From the NCBI RefSeq assembly GCF_947631165.1, contig NZ_CANRKH010000014.1, positions 1 to 64,000 on the forward strand: a stretch of 64,000 bases of DNA. The letters are read 5' to 3'. Position numbers and translations under genes: made by a program. This DNA is from an uncultured Dysosmobacter sp. (GTDB lineage Bacteria > Bacillota > Clostridia > Oscillospirales > Oscillospiraceae). Below the pieces are notes generated by a model. The model had not been told where the DNA came from, searched no databases, and saw only the letters and a program-made list of their open reading frames with translations. This document shows positions 25,237 through 35,487 of the stretch, in pieces; the stretch's first letter is position 1, and the number at the start of each line of letters is the position of its first letter.

Positions 25237-26475
25237 TTATTTCACCAAAATCCTTTTCAGCTTGGCGAAGCGGGGGAGAGAATCCACCTTCGGCAGCTTG
25301 GGCTCGCCCTGAATCAGGGGCAGGGCATAGTCGATGAAGGGCTTCTCCACGCCGTTGTGGGCGGCGTTGATCCACTCCACAGGAACTTTCTTCTCGGTGT
25401 TAGCAACCTCAGTCAGGCCCAGCAGCTTGGTCTTGCAGACGTACTTACCGTCCTCATAGGCCCGCTCAAAGCCCACCATCTTGTCGGTAAGACCGGCCAC
25501 GGCATTCTCCACGGCGGCCTTGCCGGACATATAGGACTCCTCGATGTCCGTCTCGGAGGCCAGATGCGCACCGCAGCGCTGCAGCAGGCTCAGCTCGATG
25601 CCCCGGACCTTGGCGCCGGTCTTCTCCTTGACCACATTGGCCAGCATGGCGGCCAGACCACCCAGTTGGGCGTGGCCGAAGCCATCAGTGGCAGAGGTCT
25701 TGGCCTCGGAGACGAAGGAGCCGTCGGCATAGTGGATGCCCTCGGACACGGCCACCATGCAGTTGCCTTTTTCCTTGTAGATGCGCTCCACATCAGCCAG
25801 GAAAGCGTCCATGTCAAAGTCCACCTCGGGGAGGTACACCAGATCGGGACCGGCACCGTAAGCGGTGGCCAGGGCGGCGGAAGCGGCCAGCCAGCCGGCG
25901 TGGCGGCCCATGATCTCAATGATGCAGACCATGCCGGTGTCATACACACGGGCGTCCTGATAGACCTCCATGCAGCTGGTGGCGATATATTTGGCGGCAG
26001 AGGCAAAACCGGGGCAGTGGTCAGTGCCGAACAGGTCGTTGTCGATGGTCTTAGGCACGCCCATCACGCGGCACTCATAGCCCACCTTCTGCATATACTT
26101 GGAAATCTTATTGCAGGTATCCATGGAGTCGTTGCCGCCGTTATAGAAGAAGTAGCGGACGTCGTACTTCTTGAAGATCTCCAGGATACGCTTGTAATCG
26201 GTGTCGTCCACATCGGGATCCGCCATCTTATAGCGGCAGGAACCCAGCGCGGAAGAGGGGGTGTACTTCAGCAGCTCCAGCTCGGCGGGGTCCTCCTGGC
26301 CCATGTCGAACAGGCGGTCGTTCAGAACGCCCTTGATGCCATGCTCCGCGCCTAAAACGCGGGTGATATTCGGGTCCTTCAGCGCGGTGTCGATCACGCC
26401 GTACACGCTGGCGTTGATGACGGAAGTGGGGCCGCCGGACTGGCCGACGATGCATGCGCCTTTCAGCTCACTCAT
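25237..26475 (-). CDS. pfp: 6-phosphofructokinase, pyrophosphate-dependent type
   Basis: 412 residues. It phosphorylates fructose-6-phosphate to the 1,6-bisphosphate in glycolysis. QSGGPTSVINASVYG is the N-terminal phosphate loop. GGNDSMDT and PKTIDNDL carry the residues (Asp in the GGxDS loop, Lys in PKTID) associated with PPi rather than ATP use; ATP enzymes have GTIDND. IMGRHAGWLA is the substrate loop. ATG 26475 has GAGGAGG 9 nt upstream. It diverges from fba, the next glycolytic enzyme. Confidence 0.9.
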   Translation of the reverse strand: MSELKGACIVGQSGGPTSVINASVYGVIDTALKDPNITRVLGAEHGIKGVLNDRLFDMGQEDPAELELLKYTPSSALGSCRYKMADPDVDDTDYKRILEIFKKYDVRYFFYNGGNDSMDTCNKISKYMQKVGYECRVMGVPKTIDNDLFGTDHCPGFASAAKYIATSCMEVYQDARVYDTGMVCIIEIMGRHAGWLAASAALATAYGAGPDLVYLPEVDFDMDAFLADVERIYKEKGNCMVAVSEGIHYADGSFVSEAKTSATDGFGHAQLGGLAAMLANVVKEKTGAKVRGIELSLLQRCGAHLASETDIEESYMSGKAAVENAVAGLTDKMVGFERAYEDGKYVCKTKLLGLTEVANTEKKVPVEWINAAHNGVEKPFIDYALPLIQGEPKLPKVDSLPRFAKLKRILVK

Positions 26476-26530
26476 AGGAAACATCCTCCTCAAAAATCGG
26501 TTTATCTTACGTAGGAAAATCAGTATCCCT

Positions 26531-26559
26531 ATCATATCATTGAAAAAAAGAATTGTAAA
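26531..26559 (-). promoter_or_regulatory. Promoter of pfp
   Basis: On the minus strand TTTACA (-35), a 17-nt spacer and TATGAT (-10) lie about 55 nt upstream of the pfp start. Close to the sigma-A consensus. Confidence 0.6.
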
Positions 26560-26562
26560 TAC

Positions 26563-26590
26563 TTGCAATTTATTTTTTCTGTGATATTAT
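26563..26590 (+). promoter_or_regulatory. Promoter of fba
   Basis: TTGCAA (26563-26568), a 16-nt spacer and TATTAT (26585-26590) on the plus strand. This gives a leader of about 110 nt before fba. It overlaps the divergent pfp promoter region, so the two glycolytic genes could share control sites. Confidence 0.5.
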
Positions 26591-26709
26591 CATAGAAGAA
26601 AATCGTTTTCGTCCGCTTGTTCTCGCCAATTTGCCAATTTGTTAACGAGCCCTCTGCATGTGGGCGGGGCGGCTGGAGGAAACAAATAAAATTATAGGAG
26701 ATGATCGTT

Positions 26710-27675
26710 ATGCCACTGGTTACCACTACCGAAATGTTCAAGAAGGCTTATAACGGCGGTTATGCCATCGGCGCCTTCAACGTCAACAACATGGAGATCG
26801 TGCAGGGCATCACTGAGGCCGCCAAGGACCTGGAAGCTCCCCTGATCCTGCAGGTGTCCAAGGGCGCCCGCGCCTATGCGAACCACACTTATCTGATGAA
26901 GCTGGTGGAGGCCGCCGTTATTGAGACCGGCCTGCCCATCTGCCTGCACCTGGACCACGGCGACAGCTTTGAGACTTGCAAGAGCTGCATCGACGGCGGC
27001 TTCACCTCCGTCATGATCGACGCTTCCAGCAAGCCCTTTGCCGAGAACATTGAAATCACCAAGAAGGTTGTGGAGTATGCCCATGACCGCGGCGTGGTGG
27101 TCGAGGCTGAGCTGGGTACCCTGGCCGGCGTGGAGGACGAGGTGAAGGTCAAGGCCGAGGATTCCTCCTATACCCGGCCCGAAGAGGTCGAGGAGTTTGT
27201 CACCAAGACCGGCTGTGACTCTCTGGCCATCGCCATCGGCACCAGCCACGGCGCCTACAAGTTCACCCCCGCTCAGTGCACCCGCAATGAGAAGGGCATC
27301 CTGGTTCCGCCTCCGCTGCGCTTTGACGTGCTGGAGGAGGTCTCTAAGCGCCTTCCTGGCTTCCCCATCGTGCTCCATGGCTCTTCCTCCGTGCCTCAGG
27401 AGTTCGTAAAGATCATCAACGAGAACGGCGGCAACATGCCAGATGCGGTAGGCATTCCCGAGGAACAGCTGCGCAAGGCGGCCACCATGTCCGTCTGCAA
27501 GATCAACATCGACTCCGACCTGCGTCTGGCCATGACCGCCAGCATCCGCAAGTATATGGCCGAGCATCCCGACCACTTCGATCCCCGCCAGTACCTGAAG
27601 CCTGCCCGTCAGGCCATCAAGGACATGGTGGCCCACAAGATCGTGGACGTTCTGGGCTGTGACCACAAGGCTTGA
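26710..27675 (+). CDS. fba: Class II fructose-bisphosphate aldolase
   Basis: 321 residues. It splits fructose-1,6-bisphosphate into the two triose phosphates. Zinc-ligand segments are visible: CLHLDHGD near residue 80, AIGTSHGAYKF near 178 and VLHGSSSVP near 223, with GAFNVNNMEIVQG at the start. Codon use is strongly biased, fitting high expression. ATG 26710 is 9 nt after TAGGAG; an in-frame ATG at 26701 overlaps that site. Confidence 0.95.
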   Translation: MPLVTTTEMFKKAYNGGYAIGAFNVNNMEIVQGITEAAKDLEAPLILQVSKGARAYANHTYLMKLVEAAVIETGLPICLHLDHGDSFETCKSCIDGGFTSVMIDASSKPFAENIEITKKVVEYAHDRGVVVEAELGTLAGVEDEVKVKAEDSSYTRPEEVEEFVTKTGCDSLAIAIGTSHGAYKFTPAQCTRNEKGILVPPPLRFDVLEEVSKRLPGFPIVLHGSSSVPQEFVKIINENGGNMPDAVGIPEEQLRKAATMSVCKINIDSDLRLAMTASIRKYMAEHPDHFDPRQYLKPARQAIKDMVAHKIVDVLGCDHKA

Positions 27676-27690
27676 TATCCGGCGTTTTCA

Positions 27691-27722
27691 AACAGGGAGC
27701 GTTATCAACGCTCCCTGTTTTC
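27691..27722 (+). terminator. Terminator after fba
   Basis: A perfect 13-bp stem AACAGGGAGCGTT / AACGCTCCCTGTT with a three-base loop, followed by TTTTC. Confidence 0.85.
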
Positions 27723-27788
27723 ATCTCTCCGGCCCCGCACCGTTTCCGCGAAAAACAGCGGCAAAGGGTGTGGTATCCGAATCAAAGT

Positions 27789-27835
27789 AAAAAGTGAAGA
27801 TGACCAGACCTGATGGGCGGTCATCTTCACTTTTT
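27789..27835. repeat. Perfect 17-bp inverted repeat
   Basis: The arm at 27789-27805 (AAAAAGTGAAGATGACC) pairs perfectly with 27819-27835 around a 13-nt loop. Both arms end in A or T runs, so it can act as a bidirectional terminator. It lies 70 bp past the fba terminator and about 90 bp before the next regulator gene. Confidence 0.7.
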
Positions 27836-27924
27836 ATACGCTCCTCTTCGCTCTTTTCCCATCTCAACCGCCAGTCGGTTGCGTTTTTTCCTGGCCGGCG
27901 GTACACTGAAGGCGAGGTGAGAAC

Positions 27925-28965
27925 ATGAACAAGGAACAGTTGGGCCGGTTCATCGGCGATGAGCGGAAGGCCCTGGGGCTGACCCAGCGGGAGCTGGCGG
28001 AGCGGCTGCACGTCACGGACAAGGCTGTTTCCAAGTGGGAGCGTGCCCTGAGCTACCCGGACGTAACGCTGCTGGAGCCTCTGGCGGCGGCCCTGGATCT
28101 GAGGGTGGAGGAATTGATGGCCTGCCGGAGAGATCCGGCGGAGCGAGAGGAGGAGCCTGTGAAGAATTTGCTGACCATTTCCAACGAGAGCCTGCAGGCG
28201 GAGCGGCGCCGGGGCTGGGGCCGTCTCGCTGCGGTGCTGTTGCTGCTGCTGGCAGCGGGACTGACCATCCTATACGCGGCTACGTTTCAGACGGTGACGG
28301 ACACGACAGCGTTCCAGCTAAAGGAAACAGAGGCGGGGAAGACCTATCTCTATCTGGAGGAGCGGGGCAACAAGGACCGCCTGCTGAAGCTGCGGTGCGG
28401 CGATGGGGTGGAGCCTGAGGTCATTCCCCTGACCGATGAGGGGGGAGACCAGTACGTCTACCGGCTGACTTACCGCTGGAACCGCTGGACCCGGGAGGGG
28501 ATGGTGACGTCCTGCGAGCCCTTTGGCATCTCCCTGGGCAGCATGATGAACGCGACCTACGAGGCAGAGTGCGCGCCGCTGTTCGGCCATCCGCAGGTGT
28601 TTTACGCCCAGGAGAACTTCTACCCAGACCCCTATGCGGAGGAGTGGGGCAGGGTCTTTCTATGCGATGCCCGGTTTTGGATCGTAAGGAATGGAAATGG
28701 TCCAGATACGAGTGCGCCGAACGAGGTGGCGGACGGCGGCACCCCTGCGGAGGCAGTTATGGAGACGATCTTGCTGGTGAAGGACTGCCTCAGCGCCGCC
28801 GTCGCAGACGTGGACGGCGACGGGGAGAACGAGGCCGTCATCCGCACCCGCTGGACGGAGAAGCCCTACACCATCTATGATCTGGTAGACGGGGAGATTA
28901 CGGAGTCCTGGCCGGACACAGTGCCGGAGGAGGTCCGGCAGCTTCTTCGCTGTGAGTGGGAGTAA
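27925..28965 (+). CDS. Membrane-anchored XRE-family regulator
   Basis: 346 residues. The N-terminal HTH (LGRFIGDERKALGLTQRELA…VTDKAVSKWERALSYPDVTLL) belongs to the XRE type seen in many clostridia. One transmembrane helix at about 97-115 leads to a long C-terminal domain, probably outside the membrane, with an acidic VADVDGDGENEAVIRTRW stretch resembling FG-GAP or calcium-binding repeats. GGCGAGG lies upstream of ATG 27925. Ligand and targets are unknown. Confidence 0.82.
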   Translation: MNKEQLGRFIGDERKALGLTQRELAERLHVTDKAVSKWERALSYPDVTLLEPLAAALDLRVEELMACRRDPAEREEEPVKNLLTISNESLQAERRRGWGRLAAVLLLLLAAGLTILYAATFQTVTDTTAFQLKETEAGKTYLYLEERGNKDRLLKLRCGDGVEPEVIPLTDEGGDQYVYRLTYRWNRWTREGMVTSCEPFGISLGSMMNATYEAECAPLFGHPQVFYAQENFYPDPYAEEWGRVFLCDARFWIVRNGNGPDTSAPNEVADGGTPAEAVMETILLVKDCLSAAVADVDGDGENEAVIRTRWTEKPYTIYDLVDGEITESWPDTVPEEVRQLLRCEWE

Positions 28966-28975
28966 GCAAAAACCA

Positions 28976-29004
28976 TTGACAATCCGGCGGAGGTCCTGTA
29001 CAAT
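28976..29004 (+). promoter_or_regulatory. Strong sigma-A promoter of rnpB
   Basis: Consensus TTGACA (28976-28981), an exact 17-nt spacer and TACAAT (28999-29004). The predicted start near 29011 coincides with the RNase P RNA 5' end. Confidence 0.85.
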
Positions 29005-29011
29005 GAATCCG

Positions 29012-29372
29012 CGAGGAAAACAGACGGTCGCGTGGACAGGCCGAAAGGCCGTCCATGAGGAAAGTCCGGGCTCCACAGGGCAAGGATAACGGGTAACGCC
29101 CGCCGAAGGCGACTTCAGGACAAGTGCAACAGAGAAATACCGCTGGTAAATGGCCGGCTGAGGCCGGTGCCTGCCAGTAAGGGTGGAAAAGTGCGGTAAG
29201 AGCGCACTCGATGGCTGGGAACTGTTCATCGCTGTAAACTCTATCCGGAGCAACACCGGTATGGGAGCAGGGGACCTCCCCAAGGCTGGCCCGGCCGCTC
29301 CCGGGGTGGCTTGAGCGTACCGGCAACGGTACGCCTAGATAGATGACCGTCCAATACAGAACCCGGCTTATA
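29012..29372 (+). ncRNA. rnpB: RNase P RNA, bacterial type A-like
   Basis: About 360 nt. This is the catalytic RNA that cuts the 5' leader from tRNA precursors. The conserved core is present in order: GAGGAAAGTCCGGGCTCCAC near 29058, GGGTAACGCCCG, AAGTGCAACAGAGAAATACC, GGTAAGAGCGCAC near 29196, TATCCGGAGCAA, GGCTTGAG, and the 3' TAGATAGATGACCGTC with ACAGAACCCGGCTTAT. The 5' CAGACGGTC pairs with the 3' GACCGTC to make P1. Several open frames cross it on both strands but none looks like a protein. Ends are approximate. Confidence 0.95.
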
Positions 29373-30186
29373 GTTTTGCTCGCATTTTAGGATACGGCCC
29401 CGGTCTCGGAATACGAGACCGGGGCTTTTCTCTTATGCGGGGCAGTGCCTCCAATCGAGGGCTGTTCCTGCGCTTATCCAGAGATGGGCGGCTTTGTCCC
29501 GCTGGGCACGCCGTGGGAAAATACTGCCGGCCGTCTTTGGCATAGCCGTCTCCCAGGATCGTGAAGTCCCGGACATTGGTTTTCAGCAGCTGATTTCGCC
29601 AGAAGACGTGCCGGTCATCCCGGGCGTATCCATCCTTTAGCACGGCAAAGGAATCGGGAAGCGCCTGTTTGACGATCGCCTGGGAATAGTAGACATGTGC
29701 GTCATCCTTTGCGTATCCGCTGGGCAGAAGGGAAAACGCAGAGGGATTCTTGCATCCTCGCAGCCGGACGGCGTAGCAGGTGTCTGTGGAGCAAGTGAAG
29801 AAATACACAAATTCCGCATCTCTGCCATAGCCTTCCGGGCCAAATTTCCCGAGCCCGTCATCCAGCACCTCAAAGGTCTCCGGATGTGCGACCTTGGCAT
29901 CTCCGTAGGGGGTGTAAATGACTTGATGGTTCCCGATGTAGGCCGGATTGAAGCAATGAAAGCCCTCAGGCGAGATCCCGCGCAGCAGCACGCCCCTTCG
30001 GTATACGCGCCGGTGATCCTTGATGAAATCGTGGCTCAGCACTTCCATTGTCTTGGGGTCAATGTTTACCTTTCGAAAGATCTTTTCATATGACTGCTGC
30101 TGCGGCATGTAGGCGATCTCGCCGTCGCACATGCGGTAGCCTGATGGCTTCCCTGTGCCGTCCTTCAGAATACTGGCAAAGCCCAT
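29368..30186 (-). CDS. DKNYY-repeat protein with a probable 3' frameshift
   Basis: 272 residues as read. The body has DKNYY-family repeats, for example YAKDDAHVYYSQ, YARDDRHVFWRNQLLK and YAKDGRQYF. Function is unknown for the family. The last about 50 residues are Arg/Pro-rich and are encoded antisense to the rnpB terminator, which is implausible. A one-base slip near 29520 would give GRQ-VFSHGVPSGTKPPISG and stop at 29474, restoring a repeat and removing the overlap. So the native C-terminus is probably at 29474. The region upstream holds no other gene. Confidence 0.72.
   Translation of the reverse strand: MGFASILKDGTGKPSGYRMCDGEIAYMPQQQSYEKIFRKVNIDPKTMEVLSHDFIKDHRRVYRRGVLLRGISPEGFHCFNPAYIGNHQVIYTPYGDAKVAHPETFEVLDDGLGKFGPEGYGRDAEFVYFFTCSTDTCYAVRLRGCKNPSAFSLLPSGYAKDDAHVYYSQAIVKQALPDSFAVLKDGYARDDRHVFWRNQLLKTNVRDFTILGDGYAKDGRQYFPTACPAGQSRPSLDKRRNSPRLEALPRIREKPRSRIPRPGPYPKMRAKL
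29397..29429 (+). terminator. Terminator of rnpB
   Basis: A perfect 12-bp stem GCCCCGGTCTCG / CGAGACCGGGGC with loop GAATA, then TTTTC, 25 nt past the RNA 3' end. Confidence 0.88.
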
Positions 30187-30304
30187 GACTGCGCCTCCCT
30201 GTGTTGACCTGTAATGACTTTACTATATCATCTTTGCCAGCCCGTTTCAACACAGGAAAACCGCCGGCGGACAAGTGCGGAAAAGAAGCCGTATGGGTAA
30301 GCGG

Positions 30305-30333
30305 TTGCCTTTTGTCCACAGATAGTATATGAT
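30305..30333 (+). promoter_or_regulatory. Possible promoter upstream of the GNAT gene
   Basis: TTGCCT (30305-30310), a 17-nt spacer and TATGAT (30328-30333), about 150 nt before the GNAT start. Moderate match. The rest of the gap 30187-30480 shows no gene. Confidence 0.35.
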
Positions 30334-30480
30334 ATTATAGTTAATTCAGCGAAATCGTTTGCGACTTTTTCAACTGGGCTGTGCCCGCTGTTTGAAAAGC
30401 ATATCGTTATTGACTATGAAATCCAAATCAATGCACAGATCACAAGTATCACAGAGAGAAAATCAGCAGGAGGAACGGGT

Positions 30481-31011
30481 ATGATTCGGAGAGCGCAGGC
30501 CGGGGACGTGGGCCAGATCAGCCAGATCTATGATGAACTCCACACGGAAGAGGAAGCTGGACGGGCCGTCATCGGCTGGATCCGCGGCGTGTATCCAACC
30601 CAAAAGACGGCAGAGGATGCCATCCGCCTGGGCCATATGTTCGTAGCAGAGGAGAATGGACGGATCGTAGCCGCCGCCAAGCTGAACCAGATCCAGGAGC
30701 CAGCCTATGCCCTGGTATCGTGGCACTATGACGCACCAGCGGATCAGGTGATGGTGCTTCATACTTTAGTAGTTTCGCCCGGGGCAGGGAGCAGGGGATA
30801 TGGCACAAAATTCGTATCCTTTTATGAACAGTATGCTCTGGCCCATGGCTGCCGGTATCTCAGAATGGACACCAACGCCAAAAATCTCCGGGCACGGACA
30901 CTGTACAAGCGTCTGGGCTACATGGAGGCAGGCATCGTACCCACGGTGTTCAATGGTATTCAGGACGTCCGGCTGGTGTGCCTGGAGAAGAGATTAAAGG
31001 GTGAAGAGTGA
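30481..31011 (+). CDS. GNAT-family N-acetyltransferase
   Basis: 176 residues. It opens MIRRAQAGDVGQISQIYDEL and carries the acetyl-CoA loop SPGAGSRGYGTKFVSF near residues 100-115, then the C-terminal LRARTLYKRLGYMEAG motif. It acetylates an unknown amine. AGGAGG lies 7 nt upstream of ATG 30481. It is a lone gene between the DKNYY gene and murD. Confidence 0.88.
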   Translation: MIRRAQAGDVGQISQIYDELHTEEEAGRAVIGWIRGVYPTQKTAEDAIRLGHMFVAEENGRIVAAAKLNQIQEPAYALVSWHYDAPADQVMVLHTLVVSPGAGSRGYGTKFVSFYEQYALAHGCRYLRMDTNAKNLRARTLYKRLGYMEAGIVPTVFNGIQDVRLVCLEKRLKGEE

Positions 31012-31066
31012 AGATAAAAGTTCTTCTGAACGCAGTATCTCCGATCTTCAATCTCTCACAGCTGTG

Positions 31067-31095
31067 TTGTTTTTTTTCCGCCTCTGCGGTATAAT
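31067..31095 (+). promoter_or_regulatory. Promoter of murD
   Basis: TTGTTT (31067-31072), a 17-nt spacer and perfect TATAAT (31090-31095), 53 nt before the murD start. Confidence 0.65.
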
Positions 31096-31148
31096 GACTT
31101 TGTACGAGACCATCCGTCTTGGGGCGGAGGACGAAGGAGCGAGGACCC

Positions 31149-32531
31149 ATGACATTTGAGGAATATCTGACTTCTCTACAGGGGAAGACTGTGGCTGTTA
31201 TCGGCATCGGCGTCAGCAATCAGCCGCTGATCCAGCTGCTGCTGTCCCGTGGTATAGCTGTCACCGCCTGCGACAGGAAGAGCCGGGAGGCATTGGGGAT
31301 CGTTGGCGATCAACTGGAAGCTGCGGGGTGCCGCCTTCAGTTAGGACAAAACTATTTACAGGGTTTGAACCAAGATGTGATCTTCCGTACTCCTGGAATG
31401 CGCCCAGATCTGCCGGAACTGCGAGATGCCGTGGAGCGGGGCAGTGTTTTGACTTCTGAGATGGAGGTGTTCTTTGCCGTCTGTCCCTGCATGAAGATCG
31501 GCGTTACCGGCAGCGACGGTAAGACCACTACCACCACCATCATTGCAGAGCTTTTGAAGCGGGCGGGACGGACCGTCCACCTGGGCGGCAACATCGGGCA
31601 TCCGCTGCTGGCAGAAACCGGAGATATGCGGCCAGATGATATTGCTGTGCTGGAACTGTCCAGTTTCCAGCTGATGACAATGACCCATAGTCCTCATATC
31701 GCCGTTTTGACCAATCTGGCTCCCAACCATTTGGACGTCCACAAGGATTTTGCGGAGTATATTTCCGCAAAGGAAAATATCTTTACACATCAAGCAGCAG
31801 AGGATATTGCCGTATTTAACGCCGATAATATTTACACGGCTGAAGAAGCGGAGCGGGCCGTCGGCCGCACCCGATTATTCTCTCGTAAACAGGAACTGGA
31901 GGATGGCGTGTTCCTGCGGGGAGATGCTGTGATCGCCCGCCGGGACAGCCTGGAGCGGGAGATCATGAAAACCACCGATATCAAACTTCCCGGCGTTCAC
32001 AATATTGAGAACTATATGGCGGCCATCGCCGCTGTGGATGGTCTGGTGCCTGATGCTATCATTCGGGAGTTTGCCCGGGAATTCGGCGGTGTGGAGCACC
32101 GCATTGAGCTGATCCGGACCCGGCGGGGCGTTCGGTGGTACAATGACTCTATCGCCTCCAGCCCCAGCCGTACCATCGCGGGACTGAATTCCTTTGACCG
32201 GAAGGTGATCCTGATCGCCGGCGGCAAGGATAAGGGCATTTCATACGAGGCGCTTGGCCCGGTGGTCAACGAGCATGTAAAGCTGCTGATCCTCTGCGGC
32301 GCTACCGCCGGCGTGATCCGCCGGTCCACAGAGCAGGCCTCTAATTATAATGGTCTTGAAATTGTGGATGTCGCGGATTATCACCAGGCTGTGGCTTTGG
32401 CTGACAGCCGCGCGGAGGATGGGGATGTGGTGATTCTGTCTCCCGCCAGCACCTCCTTTGACCGCTTCGCCAACTTCATGGAGCGGGGACGCGTGTTCAA
32501 GGAGATCGTCAACGCTCTTCCAGACGGATAA
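31149..32531 (+). CDS. murD: UDP-N-acetylmuramoyl-alanine--D-glutamate ligase
   Basis: 460 residues. It adds D-glutamate to the peptidoglycan precursor in the cytosol. The ATP loop GVTGSDGKTTTTTII is near residue 118. LELSSFQL and NLAPNHLDVH near 170-200 and YNDSIASSPSRT near 325 are Mur-ligase signatures. ATG 31149 is 9 nt after AAGGAG; an in-frame TTG at 31119 was rejected. It stands apart from other mur genes. yunB follows. Confidence 0.96.
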   Translation: MTFEEYLTSLQGKTVAVIGIGVSNQPLIQLLLSRGIAVTACDRKSREALGIVGDQLEAAGCRLQLGQNYLQGLNQDVIFRTPGMRPDLPELRDAVERGSVLTSEMEVFFAVCPCMKIGVTGSDGKTTTTTIIAELLKRAGRTVHLGGNIGHPLLAETGDMRPDDIAVLELSSFQLMTMTHSPHIAVLTNLAPNHLDVHKDFAEYISAKENIFTHQAAEDIAVFNADNIYTAEEAERAVGRTRLFSRKQELEDGVFLRGDAVIARRDSLEREIMKTTDIKLPGVHNIENYMAAIAAVDGLVPDAIIREFAREFGGVEHRIELIRTRRGVRWYNDSIASSPSRTIAGLNSFDRKVILIAGGKDKGISYEALGPVVNEHVKLLILCGATAGVIRRSTEQASNYNGLEIVDVADYHQAVALADSRAEDGDVVILSPASTSFDRFANFMERGRVFKEIVNALPDG

Positions 32532-32607
32532 AACAAATGTAATGATCCTCTATTTCCGCATGGTCCATCCCTATTTCCGCATAGGATACCGGCAGGAGGG
32601 ATGCGCT

Positions 32608-33309
32608 GTGTGGAGAGGCTTTTACTATTACCGCCGCTCGCTGGACCGCCGGGCCGTTCTGCGGATGCTGATCCTGGCGCTGCTCACACTTCTGCTGGCC
32701 CTGGCGCTGACCGCCACTGCCCGTATGAAACCGCTGCTGGAAAGTCTGGCGACTACCCGAGTCAGCAATGCCGTCACCCGCATCGTCACAGAAGCGGTGG
32801 ATGAGACGATACAGTCCGGCGGCTTTCGTTATCAGGACCTGACTACGCTGGAAAAGGACAGCGAGGGCCGGGTCACCGCTCTGTACAGCAATATGGCGGC
32901 TTTCAACCGCCTGCAATCCGATATCCTGGATGTGGTCCTGCTTCGCATCGACCAAGTTTCTGCCAGGGAGCTGGGGATCCCGATCGGGACTCTTACCGGC
33001 TCGGCGCTGCTGGCTGGCCGTGGACCCCGGATCTCCGTGCGGATGGAGTCGGTGGGTTCTTCTACCGCTTGGTTTGAAAATCAGTTCGTCTCTGCCGGCA
33101 TCAATCAGACCCGGCACAACATTGTGCTGAATATTGATGTGTACGTCAGCATCCTGCTTCCGGGCTTCACCACCGCCACCAAGGTCTCCAACAGCTTCAC
33201 CGTGGCGGAAACAGTGATCGTAGGCAGCGTGCCGGACACCTATACCTATTTCAGCACCACACCGGATGTTCTGGATGAGGATGCCAGGGACTATATCTTA
33301 AATAAATAA
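32608..33309 (+). CDS. yunB: Sporulation protein YunB
   Basis: 233 residues from GTG 32608, chosen because GGAGGG lies 7 nt upstream. One N-terminal transmembrane helix at about 17-38 is followed by an extracytoplasmic domain with the YunB pattern: ARMKPLLESLATTRVSN…, TALYSNMAAFNRLQSDIL, GIPIGTLTGSALLAGRGP and HNIVLNIDVYVSILLP. YunB is a sigma-E-dependent spore protein in B. subtilis (254 residues). A longer reading overlaps murD and lacks a ribosome site. Confidence 0.9.
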   Translation: MWRGFYYYRRSLDRRAVLRMLILALLTLLLALALTATARMKPLLESLATTRVSNAVTRIVTEAVDETIQSGGFRYQDLTTLEKDSEGRVTALYSNMAAFNRLQSDILDVVLLRIDQVSARELGIPIGTLTGSALLAGRGPRISVRMESVGSSTAWFENQFVSAGINQTRHNIVLNIDVYVSILLPGFTTATKVSNSFTVAETVIVGSVPDTYTYFSTTPDVLDEDARDYILNK

Positions 33310-33312
33310 GGA

Positions 33313-33406
33313 TTAGGAATGTGGAATTATGTGTCCGGTAAAGCCGGACACATGAAATCATTCCGCCTTTGGCGGAATACAGCAATTCCTAATTTCTCAT
33401 TCCTAA
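33313..33406. repeat. Compact palindromic repeat between yunB and ligA
   Basis: Outer TTAGGAAT (33313-33320) is inverted as ATTCCTAA at 33385-33392 and again at 33399-33406. Inside are two perfect hairpins: TGTGTCCGG / CCGGACACA (33330-33352) and ATTCCGCC / GGCGGAAT (33360-33378). There is no strong T run. It looks like a small intergenic repeat unit that could fold as a three-way structure. Confidence 0.6.
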
Positions 33407-35455
<2,049 letters not shown>

Positions 35456-35487
35456 ACGCCAAAACGCCTGAAAAAGGAGAAAGATGT

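Noticed and set aside
26591-26709. Riboswitch in the fba leader
   Set aside because: No recognisable riboswitch core or terminator is seen in the about 110-nt leader.
28660-29326. Long open frames on both strands across 28.7-29.3 kb
   Set aside because: They cross the RNase P RNA and show no protein-like pattern or ribosome site.
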